Shown here in pieces: positions 1 to 6,948 of a DNA stretch of 64,000 nucleotides. Both the position numbers and the translations under genes were made by a program. Location: NCBI GenBank assembly GCA_023623175.1, contig JAMNXU010000034.1, forward strand, positions 62,001-126,000. Direction: 5' to 3'. Position 1 is the first letter of the stretch. Every line of letters starts with the position of its first letter. The stretch is from Bacillota bacterium (GTDB lineage: Bacteria; Bacillota; Clostridia; Acetivibrionales; JAMNXU01). The notes below the pieces were generated by a model that worked only from the letters and a program-made list of their open reading frames with translations, searched no databases and had not been told where the DNA came from.

Positions 1-142
1 AAAAAACCGAATATGTAAAGCAAATGAGGAAGAACAGTGCAATAATCAAAAACATCGCAAAACGCAGCAATTGCTTTTTTGGAGGATTGTCGTCCGCTTC
101 CCTTTCTTCCAGTTCGTTCAGTATCCTGAAAAATAACTGCAT
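1..142 (-). CDS. Small membrane protein, N-terminal part only (runs off the left edge)
   Basis: Reading the minus strand from an ATG at 142-140 gives 47 open codons up to the window edge, with an upstream AGGTGG as ribosome binding site. The product begins MQLFFRILNELEEREADDN, then NPPKKQ, then a hydrophobic stretch ending ICFTYSVF. The same order of segments (FLNQLWEKD, NPPRKQ, a hydrophobic stretch, LICFSYSVF) occurs in the protein encoded at 2585-2929, so the two are clearly paralogues. The cytoplasmic-looking charged N-terminus followed by a transmembrane helix fits a small integral membrane protein. I do not recognise the family, and the C-terminus lies outside the window. Confidence 0.7.
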   Translation of the reverse strand, partial: MQLFFRILNELEEREADDNPPKKQLLRFAMFLIIALFFLICFTYSVF

Positions 143-174
143 AGCACCACCTGAAAAATAAAGAATTAACTTCC

Positions 175-247
175 GGGGCACAGGGACATGGGGACCACCG
201 GGACATGGGGACGGTTCTCCGGGACATGGGGACGGTTCTTGTGTCCC
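175..247 (+). repeat. GGGACA...TGTCCC palindromic repeat, tandem copies (plus orientation)
   Basis: Three partial or complete copies of a unit close to GGGACATGGGGACGGTTC, the last ending with TGTCCC. The ends GGGACA and TGTCCC are complementary, so each unit can fold into a hairpin. The same unit recurs at 317-393 (inverted), 901-929, 5686-5837, 14672-14742 and 41329-41351, always between genes. Short open frames across it are not genes. Confidence 0.9.
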
Positions 248-316
248 ACTTTTGGTAAAGGCAGCAAATGGTTCTTTCTGATCCCCCGGGCAACAAATCA
301 TAAATCGTTTTTTCAT

Positions 317-393
317 CTGGGACAAGAGAACCGTCCCCGTGTCCCACCCGTCTGGGACAAGAGAACCGTCCCCGTGTCCCACCCGTGTCCCTC
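317..393 (-). repeat. GGGACA...TGTCCC palindromic repeat, tandem copies (minus orientation)
   Basis: Two nearly identical units in the orientation opposite to 175-247, followed by a third partial copy of the GTGTCCC end, directly behind the stop of the VOC gene. With the block at 175-247 they form a large inverted arrangement separated by about 70 bp. A transcript from the VOC gene would read straight into these hairpins, so they may also act as its terminator. Confidence 0.9.
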
Positions 394-843
394 TCAGTCA
401 TTTTCGAGCAATTCAATTATTGTTTTGAGATCTTCGGTGCTGTCAATGTAAGCGTACCGTCCGCCGGTGTATTCTCCCTTCTGCACAACCGGCATGCCTA
501 TTTCCTGGAGCTTTGCAACCTTACCCTGCATGTCTTTGATTACGAAACCTATATGATGTATCCCTTCACCTTTGGTTTCAAGGAATTCCCGCCAGGTTGA
601 AGGGTTTTCATCGGGCTCGATAAGTTCAATGGTGAAGTTGTCCTGCATCTTGAAAAAGGCGAGTTTGGCCCGGGCCTGGGTTGCTTCTCCCCTGTACCGG
701 ATATGCGTTTTGTCAGGCGTATTGGTCATGGTAATCTCAGGAACATCAACCCCGAAAAACTCAGCAAATTTCGTTGCTGTCCTGTTTATATCCCGAACCA
801 CGATTCCAATTTGAACTACTGCTTTTGTGCCTAGAATACTCAT
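394..843 (-). CDS. VOC-family protein (glyoxalase / methylmalonyl-CoA epimerase-like)
   Basis: A 149-residue protein with the two beta-alpha-beta-beta-beta halves of the vicinal oxygen chelate fold: the first begins QIGIVV near residue 11, the second GIHHIGFVI near 95. Family members bind a divalent metal through residues at the start and end of these repeats. Here the candidates are Gln11 (His in many epimerases), His96 or His97, and Glu144 in TIIELLE. The ATG is preceded by AGGAGGGG at good spacing. The substrate cannot be told from sequence: the length and second half recall methylmalonyl-CoA epimerase, but no mutase genes are nearby. It stands alone between two repeat blocks. Confidence 0.8.
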   Translation of the reverse strand: MSILGTKAVVQIGIVVRDINRTATKFAEFFGVDVPEITMTNTPDKTHIRYRGEATQARAKLAFFKMQDNFTIELIEPDENPSTWREFLETKGEGIHHIGFVIKDMQGKVAKLQEIGMPVVQKGEYTGGRYAYIDSTEDLKTIIELLEND

Positions 844-900
844 TATTACCCCTCCTGGTTTAATGTTATTTATTTATGATATTTATTTTATTTATGAGAC

Positions 901-929
901 CGGGACATGGAAACGGTTCCTGTATCCCA
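901..929 (+). repeat. Degenerate single copy of the GGGACA...TGTCCC repeat
   Basis: A single 29-bp unit beginning GGGACATGGAAACGGTTCC and ending TATCCC, in plus orientation, with several substitutions relative to the consensus. It lies between the start of the VOC gene and the end of the MutS-like gene. Confidence 0.8.
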
Positions 930-974
930 GTCTGAGTAACTTAACACACGGTATTTGTCACACTCCCGGCTTTT

Positions 975-2561
975 TCACACAAGATCGCTTTTTTCCGCCA
1001 GTATGTCGTCTTTCGTCAGCCTGTATTTCCTTGCGATGTCATAGGCAAAACTCTCTCCCAAAACATCGCCCTTAACAATCTTGAAACTGCGTTCCCCCGT
1101 AGTTGCGTCAATTTGCGCCGACAGGTTCTCAACTCTCGATCTGTTCGACGAATCCGTATTTATCTCGCCAACCGTCCTGCACAGATCATGGAGATGCGTC
1201 GTGAAAATTCCCTTGCAACCAATACGGGCATAGGCAGACAATACTTCCTTTGCAATAACGGTTGACTCGACACTGCTTGTGCTCGACAGGCATTCATCGA
1301 ATAAAAACAGGCTCCTGCCCGTAATTTTCCTGCTTATCGCTGAAAGGTCAGCGCATTCCGTGGCGAAACGCCCCTTCCCGTAGCTTTCGGCTTTTCTTGC
1401 AGGAAAATACGTGAAAATGTTGTCCACTGGGCTCAGGCACGCTTCCCTTGCCGGCAGCAGCACACCCAGGTGGAGCATGGCATACAACAGCCCCACCGAG
1501 TACGTATATATGGATTTCCCGCCCTGGTTGGGTCCTGTAAGTATGTATATTCTGCCTTCATCGTCAAACCACAGGGAATTTCTCACCACTTCCGTCCTGG
1601 AGGAATGCAGCGCGAGGCCTGCATTATACAACTCGCTGACATGTTCTTTTTCGCCGAACCGTGCGCTGCAAAGCGGATAATTCTTTTCATACAATGTAAT
1701 CAACGGTTCCATGCATCCGATGATAAAGTAAAACTCGGGCAGCAGCCCGCACAGCCACGATATTTTCATCCCTGAATATGTTTTTATGGCGCTTTTCCAG
1801 CTTGCCATTGATCTCGAAAAAACACTGTAAATACCGCTGTTTATGGACATGGCCAAAGCTATTCTCTGTTCGTTGTTGAAACCTCTTTTAATGGGTTCCA
1901 GCGGAGCCATGCATTCAAAATCATTTTTGCTGAAATCGAGGCGCAGAATCTTGTCAATTACATTACCGGATACGTAGCTTTGGTCGTTTATACTGACAAT
2001 CCCCGCTTCCACGGGCATGAACTGCGCATCCAGATTGACGCCGACGGTAATGCTTTTAATATTGTTTATGTGATGATCGAGCTTTTCAGTTTGTCTGCAC
2101 AACCGCGCGAACTCGTCGCTGTTAAATATTTCATTAATAATGGCTACAAATTTCCCAAGCGACGGGCATTTTAATGACCTGTCCCTAAACAGCCCGTGGA
2201 ACTTCTTTATTACTTCAATATACATTTCCAGTTCCTTGATTGCATACAAATTGGCTTCTATGGTTTCATGCCCGTGCCTTATTTGATATAGCTGCAGGAT
2301 ATCCTCGAGAATTCCGACAAGCTCCTTCAGGTAATCAAATATGTCCCTGTTCTCCAGCAGATCCTGGAACAGTTCATTTCTGAGCGAAATTGTCTCCCTG
2401 TTTACCGTGAAGAAATCCCTAAGCTCCAGTTGTATGTCTCCTGCTTTCTTCATTGAATTGATGTTGAAAATTGTTTTCAGGTTTAAGTCGTCTATAAAAT
2501 TAAAATCGATGAAAGATTTCCTGTCATCCCCTGCGCTCCAGATTAAAGAAACCTGCTCCAT
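975..2561 (-). CDS. MutS-family ATPase lacking the mismatch-recognition domain
   Basis: A 528-residue protein whose last 200 residues are a MutS domain V ATPase: Walker A TGPNQGGKS (342-350), Walker B LFLFDE with Asp422-Glu423, a signature-like LSSTSSVES, and the switch histidine in FTTHLHDL (456). The first 330 residues are helical and resemble the MutS core/clamp region. There is no N-terminal mismatch-reading domain of MutS and no C-terminal Smr nuclease of MutS2. The Walker A has Gln where classical MutS has Met. Such short MutS homologues are known in Firmicutes but their function is unclear. The ATG follows GGGGGTG. It begins 23 bp downstream of the stop of the small membrane protein gene, so the two are probably cotranscribed. 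Confidence 0.85.
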   Translation of the reverse strand: MEQVSLIWSAGDDRKSFIDFNFIDDLNLKTIFNINSMKKAGDIQLELRDFFTVNRETISLRNELFQDLLENRDIFDYLKELVGILEDILQLYQIRHGHETIEANLYAIKELEMYIEVIKKFHGLFRDRSLKCPSLGKFVAIINEIFNSDEFARLCRQTEKLDHHINNIKSITVGVNLDAQFMPVEAGIVSINDQSYVSGNVIDKILRLDFSKNDFECMAPLEPIKRGFNNEQRIALAMSINSGIYSVFSRSMASWKSAIKTYSGMKISWLCGLLPEFYFIIGCMEPLITLYEKNYPLCSARFGEKEHVSELYNAGLALHSSRTEVVRNSLWFDDEGRIYILTGPNQGGKSIYTYSVGLLYAMLHLGVLLPAREACLSPVDNIFTYFPARKAESYGKGRFATECADLSAISRKITGRSLFLFDECLSSTSSVESTVIAKEVLSAYARIGCKGIFTTHLHDLCRTVGEINTDSSNRSRVENLSAQIDATTGERSFKIVKGDVLGESFAYDIARKYRLTKDDILAEKSDLV

Positions 2562-2584
2562 AAGCGCACCCCCGCGAATTGCTG

Positions 2585-2929
2585 TTATATAAACATTTCG
2601 TTAATTATAAAATTCAAAAAAACCGATATGGCCCTGCGTACCGCACTGCCCAGCAAAAACGCGCTCAACGCCACAGCCAGCGAAAAAACATGTATCAGCA
2701 GCCTGGAATACCTGAAAGACACCCAAACCTGTACGAACTGGTAGTAAACAAATCCCCAGTTCAACAATAAGAAGAGGGTTATATAGCTGAACACCGAATA
2801 GGAAAAGCAAATCAGGAAAAACAATATAACCAGCAAAACAAGTAAAAAAAGCAATATTTGTTTCCTGGGAGGGTTGATAAGTATGTCTTTTTCCCACAGT
2901 TGATTTAAAAAAGAGTAAAATCGGTCCAC
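2585..2929 (-). CDS. Small integral membrane protein, paralogue of the gene at the left edge
   Basis: A hydrophobic protein with about three predicted membrane segments and a short charged N-terminus carrying NPPRKQ. The frame stays open to a TTG at 2974, but that codon has no ribosome binding site. I prefer the GTG at 2929: it is preceded by GATGGTGAT, close to GGAGGTGAT, and the product then aligns from its first residues with the paralogue encoded at 1-142. That gives 114 residues. No enzymatic motif is visible and I do not recognise the family. It lies just upstream of the MutS-like gene on the same strand, so it is probably the first gene of a two-gene operon. Confidence 0.6.
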   Translation of the reverse strand: MDRFYSFLNQLWEKDILINPPRKQILLFLLVLLVILFFLICFSYSVFSYITLFLLLNWGFVYYQFVQVWVSFRYSRLLIHVFSLAVALSAFLLGSAVRRAISVFLNFIINEMFI

Positions 2930-3127
2930 CGTATCACCATCTACAAAAAGGCTATGTAGTTCAAATAGATTCAAAGGATACCAAAATTAATCGCATCAAA
3001 TTATGGCATCCAAAACTGGCACTCCCCAATGTTAGTTTATCATATATTTGCCAGGATTTGACCACATACCTGGGGTTTTTTTTGCCTATACCAGCCAGAC
3101 ATCCGCACATTGATTAAGTGATTCATA

Positions 3128-3177
3128 CACGTTTCTTATTTGATTTTTTATTCACGTTTCTTATTTGATATTTTATT
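3128..3177. repeat. Two tandem 25-bp repeats upstream of argJ
   Basis: CACGTTTCTTATTTGAT followed by an A/T tail occurs twice head-to-tail with one mismatch. It sits 30 bp upstream of the argJ promoter, in the 367-bp gap between the divergent small membrane protein gene and argJ. Confidence 0.85.
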
Positions 3178-3207
3178 CGCATATTTTCCGTTTTCGCGCA
3201 TATTTCA

Positions 3208-3237
3208 TTGAAACCGCTCTCGCTGTTGCAGTATAAT
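3208..3237 (+). promoter_or_regulatory. Putative sigma-A promoter of argJ
   Basis: TTGAAA and TATAAT separated by 18 bp, with the -10 box about 60 bp upstream of the argJ start codon. No other good promoter is seen in this gap. I see no clear ArgR box. Confidence 0.6.
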
Positions 3238-3296
3238 TTACCTGTTAAAGCATGTTTCTGTACGTAGCCTCAAATTTCACGTTCCGGAGGGATAGA

Positions 3297-4499
3297 ATGA
3301 AGATAATAAACGGCGGTGTCACGGCACCGGAAGGATTTTTCGCCACAGGAGTGGCATGCGGACTGAAAAAGGACGGTAAAAAGGACCTCGCCCTTGTTTG
3401 TTCGGAAGACCTCGCGGCTGCCGCGGGAGTATTTACAACCAATCTCGTTAAGGGTCATTCGCTGCAGTTGACCATGGAGCACATCAGAAACGGATTTGCC
3501 ACTGCAGTGCTCATCAACAGCGGCAACGCCAACGCGTGCGTTGGCGAGGTCGGGCTTGAAAACGCCAGGGAAATGGCGGCTTTAACTGCAAATTACCTGG
3601 AGTGCAGACCTGAAGACGTGCTCGTGGGTTCTACGGGAGTAATTGGTGTTCCTTTAAATATGGATGCAATCAGGAAAGGAATCGAGCTTGCGATAGAAGA
3701 ACTTTCTCCCGACGGAGGCCATGACGCCGTGGAGGCCATAATGACCACTGACCTTTTACCCAAGGAAATTGCCGTTGAGATAAATATCGGTGGAGAAAAG
3801 GTTGTCATCGGCGCAATGGCTAAAGGTTCGGGCATGATACATCCCAATCTCGCCACAATGATTGCGGTTATTACGTCCGATGTAAATATTTCGCCCGCCA
3901 TGCTCAACAGGGCCCTGAAAAAGGCCGTGAAACACACCTTTAACCGGGTGTCGGTGGACGGAGATACCAGTGTCTGCGACATGGTGATTGCAATGGCCAA
4001 CGGGCTTTCAGACAGCCCAGGCATCACCGAAGAGGACGGGAATTTCAACATTTTCTTCGAAGCCCTTGAATTTGTGTGCACCGAGCTTGCCCGAATGATT
4101 GCGCGCGACGGCGAAGGCGCCACCAAGCTGATAGAAGTGGTCGCCGAAAACGCTCCCACGGAGGAAGACGCGTATAAAATAGTCTGTGCAATCGCAAAAT
4201 CGCCGCTTGTTAAAACCGCCGTTTTCGGAGAGGACGCCAACTGGGGAAGAATTTTCACGGCAGCGGGATATTCCGGTGCTAAATTCAATCCTGATCTGAC
4301 GGACATATATCTCGGCGACCTGATGGTGTGCTGTAACGGCGTTGCCGTGCCTTTCGACGAAGCGGAAGCCGCCCGGATTCTACACGAAAAGGAGATAAAA
4401 ATCAGAGTCGATCTGAAAAGCGGAAACTTCAGCGACAGGATGTGGACCTGCGATTTCAGCTATGATTACGTAAAAATCAACGGAAGCTACAGGAGTTGA
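3297..4499 (+). CDS. argJ: Bifunctional ornithine acetyltransferase / N-acetylglutamate synthase
   Basis: ArgJ transfers the acetyl group of N-acetylornithine to glutamate and, in bifunctional forms, also makes N-acetylglutamate from acetyl-CoA, in cytoplasmic arginine synthesis. The product is 400 residues, the usual length. The family is an autoprocessed Ntn hydrolase: the cleavage site and nucleophile are seen in NLATMIAVITSD, with Thr187 the predicted new N-terminus of the beta chain. VFTTNLVKGH, INSGNANAC and GSGMIHPN are family motifs. The frame extends 15 codons further upstream, but the ATG at 3297 has a clean GGAGGG and matches family N-termini. No other arginine gene adjoins it. The end residues vary between mono- and bifunctional forms, so bifunctionality is inferred. 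Confidence 0.95.
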   Translation: MKIINGGVTAPEGFFATGVACGLKKDGKKDLALVCSEDLAAAAGVFTTNLVKGHSLQLTMEHIRNGFATAVLINSGNANACVGEVGLENAREMAALTANYLECRPEDVLVGSTGVIGVPLNMDAIRKGIELAIEELSPDGGHDAVEAIMTTDLLPKEIAVEINIGGEKVVIGAMAKGSGMIHPNLATMIAVITSDVNISPAMLNRALKKAVKHTFNRVSVDGDTSVCDMVIAMANGLSDSPGITEEDGNFNIFFEALEFVCTELARMIARDGEGATKLIEVVAENAPTEEDAYKIVCAIAKSPLVKTAVFGEDANWGRIFTAAGYSGAKFNPDLTDIYLGDLMVCCNGVAVPFDEAEAARILHEKEIKIRVDLKSGNFSDRMWTCDFSYDYVKINGSYRS

Positions 4500-4548
4500 A
4501 TTTTCCCGCTTATCCCCGCAGCTTGCAGTCGAATTATGACAGAATTCG

Positions 4549-4577
4549 TTGCCAAATTTAGCTATAATTGATATAAT
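4549..4577 (+). promoter_or_regulatory. Putative sigma-A promoter of cheW
   Basis: TTGCCA, 17-bp spacer, TATAAT, ending 64 bp upstream of the cheW start. It indicates that cheW has its own promoter and is not read through from argJ. Confidence 0.65.
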
Positions 4578-4641
4578 TAATTGAAAAACAGCCTTTCATT
4601 CAGCAAATCCATACTGTTAATACCTTTTCGGGGGGACGTTT

Positions 4642-5100
4642 ATGGCAAGCCAGAAATTATTAGTTTTTGACATCAACGACGAGAAATTCAGCGTGGACAT
4701 AACAAACGTTGACTCCATTCATGAAGCCATGGAAGTTTATAAAGTTCCTAACCAGCCTGAATGTATTGAAGGCCTTATCAATCTGAGAGGAAAAATTTAC
4801 ACGGTTTTCAACCTCAGGAAAAAATTCGGTCTTCCTGCAAAGGAACTGGACGAAAATGCGAAGATCATAATTATCAATTACGAAAATATGAAAGTTGGCT
4901 TTATTGTTGACCAGGTCAATGAAATTGCCACGATTGACAGCGGGAACGTCGAACCCGTACCCGATCCCATCGACAAGGCCCACCACAGGTACATGAGCGG
5001 AGTGGCAAAAAGGGAAAAAGATATTTTGCTGATACTTGATCTTGCAAAAATTCTCTCCATGGAAGAGGAAAAGGTTGCCGCTTCCATGACGCAGCAATAA
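4642..5100 (+). CDS. cheW: CheW-like chemotaxis coupling protein
   Basis: CheW couples chemoreceptors to the histidine kinase CheA at the cell pole. This 152-residue protein is one CheW domain from residue 5 to the end: LVFDINDEKFSVDI, IEGLINLRGKIYTVFNLRKKFG, and MKVGFIVDQVNEI followed by the C-terminal MSGVAKREKDILLILDL. RGKIYTVF corresponds to the conserved NLRG-x-hydrophobic segment. The ATG has GGGGGGA as ribosome binding site. No other chemotaxis gene is within the window, so it is an orphan and may serve a receptor array encoded elsewhere. It converges with the amidase gene, with only 7 bp between the stop codons. Confidence 0.92.
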   Translation: MASQKLLVFDINDEKFSVDITNVDSIHEAMEVYKVPNQPECIEGLINLRGKIYTVFNLRKKFGLPAKELDENAKIIIINYENMKVGFIVDQVNEIATIDSGNVEPVPDPIDKAHHRYMSGVAKREKDILLILDLAKILSMEEEKVAASMTQQ

Positions 5101-5107
5101 TCGATGC

Positions 5108-5638
5108 CTATTGCCATTTTCTGACGCCTTCAATATGCAAATATCTTATGCGTCGGTAATTATAGTTGCTGACCGGGTAATCAAGCCTGTCATAGGTGTG
5201 GGCGGCTATAAGGATATTTTCGGGAGACGGCACCGCTCCCGTTGAAACGATGACCGGTGAATGGTCAAAAATATCGTCCCCGTCATGAAAAGACAACTGC
5301 ACTATGTCTCCGGGCAAAACATCCTTAGCGTCCACTTCCGAGGCAAAGGGACCGACTCCCCTGTTTTGAGTCAGGAATTTATAGAGGTATACAACCGCAG
5401 TCCACGAAGGGCTGCGGTTATTTAAATTTATGTAATACCAGCCGTTTAATTTATCGTAGTTCATAACCCCGCTGCCAGCATATATTACCTGGGAAGCAAA
5501 ATTGGTACAGTCTCCGCCGAGCTTGTCAAAGTTATAATACCGCGGATTTCTTTTAAATGCCCATTCCCGCGCATACTGCACCGCTTTTGCCCTGTCATAG
5601 GGTACAATTTTAAGCTGCCTGACCACGTACCAGTACAT
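5108..5638 (-). CDS. Putative amidase domain protein (Amidase_6-like)
   Basis: The first 60 residues have the typical pattern of the clostridial 'putative amidase domain': YDRAKAVQYAREWAFKRNP, then NFDKLGGDCTNFASQ. Cys44 in GGDCTNFAS is the likely nucleophile, and His126 (FDHSPVIV) or His147 (AAHTYD) its partner, as in papain-like NlpC/CHAP-type amidases. Related proteins are often cell-wall or spore associated, but this copy has no signal peptide, only the catalytic domain. It is 176 residues long and starts at an ATG behind AAAGGG. The promoter must lie in or beyond the repeat block at 5686-5837. The substrate is unknown. Confidence 0.75.
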   Translation of the reverse strand: MYWYVVRQLKIVPYDRAKAVQYAREWAFKRNPRYYNFDKLGGDCTNFASQVIYAGSGVMNYDKLNGWYYINLNNRSPSWTAVVYLYKFLTQNRGVGPFASEVDAKDVLPGDIVQLSFHDGDDIFDHSPVIVSTGAVPSPENILIAAHTYDRLDYPVSNYNYRRIRYLHIEGVRKWQ

Positions 5639-5685
5639 AAATTGCCCTTTGCGATCATACCAATGGTTTCTGCTAACTACATATT

Positions 5686-5837
5686 ATGCGTGGCACATGG
5701 AGACGGTTCCCCCGGTGCATGGAAACCGTCCCAGTATCGCGACCCTGGGACAGAAGAACCGTCCCCGTGTCCCAGCTGCGGGACACCCGTGTCCCAGCTG
5801 CGGGACAGAAGAACCGTCCCCGTGTCCCGTCCGCACA
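5686..5837. repeat. Complex cluster of GGGACA...TGTCCC repeats in both orientations
   Basis: About 150 bp made of degenerate plus-orientation units (GGAGACGGTTCC, GGAAACCGTCCC), then two minus-orientation units reading GGGACAGAAGAACCGTCCC and ending GTGTCCC, separated by a short GGGACACCCGTGTCCC palindrome and CAGCTGC linkers. It fills the gap between the divergent amidase gene and the TIM-barrel gene, so here it lies in a promoter region rather than behind a gene. Confidence 0.9.
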
Positions 5838-5931
5838 AATGGACATGAGCCGCATTTTGTATTATTATTAAAAGGAATAATAAAGAAACAGGACGTTTTG
5901 AACAAAATAAATATTGGTTGGAGGTTCGGTA

Positions 5932-6705
5932 ATGAAAAACAAGATTTTCCTCGGTACCATATTGCTAGAAAAAAACCGTTGGACATCCCGCATCCCTTCC
6001 TACAGGGTCAGTGAATGGTATGAACGCATCGTGCAGGATGGATTTGACGGGATAGAGCTCTGGGAAAACCATTTTCTGAAGGCGGATGCTGAAGAAAAGT
6101 CAGCCCTTATTTCAAAAGCCGCTCCCGTGGCAGTATTCAATACCTATGACGAATTTACCGATGAAACGAAAGAATACAGGCTGCAGACGGCCGCCGCAAT
6201 CAATGATCTCAAAGCTAAAGCGGTAAAATTCAATTTCGGAAACGATCGTTCCAGGATTGATGAATATGTAAAGAACCTCGTGGAATGGGCAGCCCTTTTG
6301 CCGCCTGACTGCCGTCTGCTCTGCGAATGCCATCCCCATACCGTGATGGAGCATCGCGATATTGCCACCGAGGTCTTCAACCGTCTTGGCGACGAGCGCT
6401 ACCAGGCGATAATCCATGTATTTGAATCTCCCGAGTCAATAAATCCGTGGTTTGAAGCCATCGGAAGCCGCATCGTACATGCCCATGTCAGGATGACACA
6501 GGATAGCGCATATCTGAAGTTAAGAAAAAAGCCCGACAAGGTGAAAGAGGGTCTCGACTGCATGTTCAGAAATGGTTTCAACGGGACATTCACCATTGAA
6601 TTCACTGAAGGCGTAAGAACCCCGGATGAAAACATCGATGACCTGTATGCCTGTGCCCTTGATGACATGAAATTCCTGAGGGAGTGCCTTGCCCAAATGG
6701 GATAA
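5932..6705 (+). CDS. Sugar phosphate isomerase/epimerase-like TIM-barrel protein
   Basis: A 257-residue protein of the xylose isomerase-like / AP endonuclease 2 TIM-barrel family. Visible strand motifs are FDGIELWENHFL, AKAVKFNFGND, LLCECHPHTVMEH, IIHVFESPE, RIVHAHVRM and a final FTIEFTEG. The Glu, His, Asp/Glu and Glu at the strand ends fit a divalent metal site. Members interconvert sugars or cyclitols, but the family is broad and the substrate cannot be read from sequence. I place the start at the ATG at 5932 behind GGAGG; the frame continues six codons upstream. It is a single-gene unit ended by the hairpin at 6823-6848. Confidence 0.75.
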   Translation: MKNKIFLGTILLEKNRWTSRIPSYRVSEWYERIVQDGFDGIELWENHFLKADAEEKSALISKAAPVAVFNTYDEFTDETKEYRLQTAAAINDLKAKAVKFNFGNDRSRIDEYVKNLVEWAALLPPDCRLLCECHPHTVMEHRDIATEVFNRLGDERYQAIIHVFESPESINPWFEAIGSRIVHAHVRMTQDSAYLKLRKKPDKVKEGLDCMFRNGFNGTFTIEFTEGVRTPDENIDDLYACALDDMKFLRECLAQMG

Positions 6706-6822
6706 ACCCGGTTCAGGAGTGATTAAGTTTTAAGAGTTCTTTAAGTTCTAAAAGACATATAAATTCCGAAGGTAAAAAGCCCTATAAGTTCTGAAGGTAA
6801 AAGTGATCCAAAAGAAAAGTAG

Positions 6823-6848
6823 AGCCGCTGTCATTTAATACAGCGGCT
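6823..6848. terminator. Rho-independent terminator between convergent genes
   Basis: AGCCGCTGT and ACAGCGGCT form a perfect 9-bp stem with an 8-nt loop, followed by TTTTCCACTTTT on the plus strand and preceded by an A-rich run. It would stop the TIM-barrel gene and may also serve the Clp gene from the other side. Just upstream, at 6759-6808, two degenerate 25-bp direct repeats (AAGTTCTGAAGGTAAAA type) are seen. Confidence 0.8.
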
Positions 6849-6948
6849 TTTCCACTTTTCAATATTGTCTGCTGTTTTTGGTCGCTTGTTATTCGCTGTT
6901 ATTCATTATTTCAAATTATTTTTTTCTCCCATTGCAATTTTTTTATTC

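Noticed and set aside
188-451. Plus-strand open frames over the repeat block (and similar ones at 5642-6014)
   Set aside because: They are made of the repeated hairpin units, have no ribosome binding sites and exist in several frames and orientations at once.
5686-5837. CRISPR array
   Set aside because: Units are directly joined or inverted, without spacers of constant length, and there are no cas genes.
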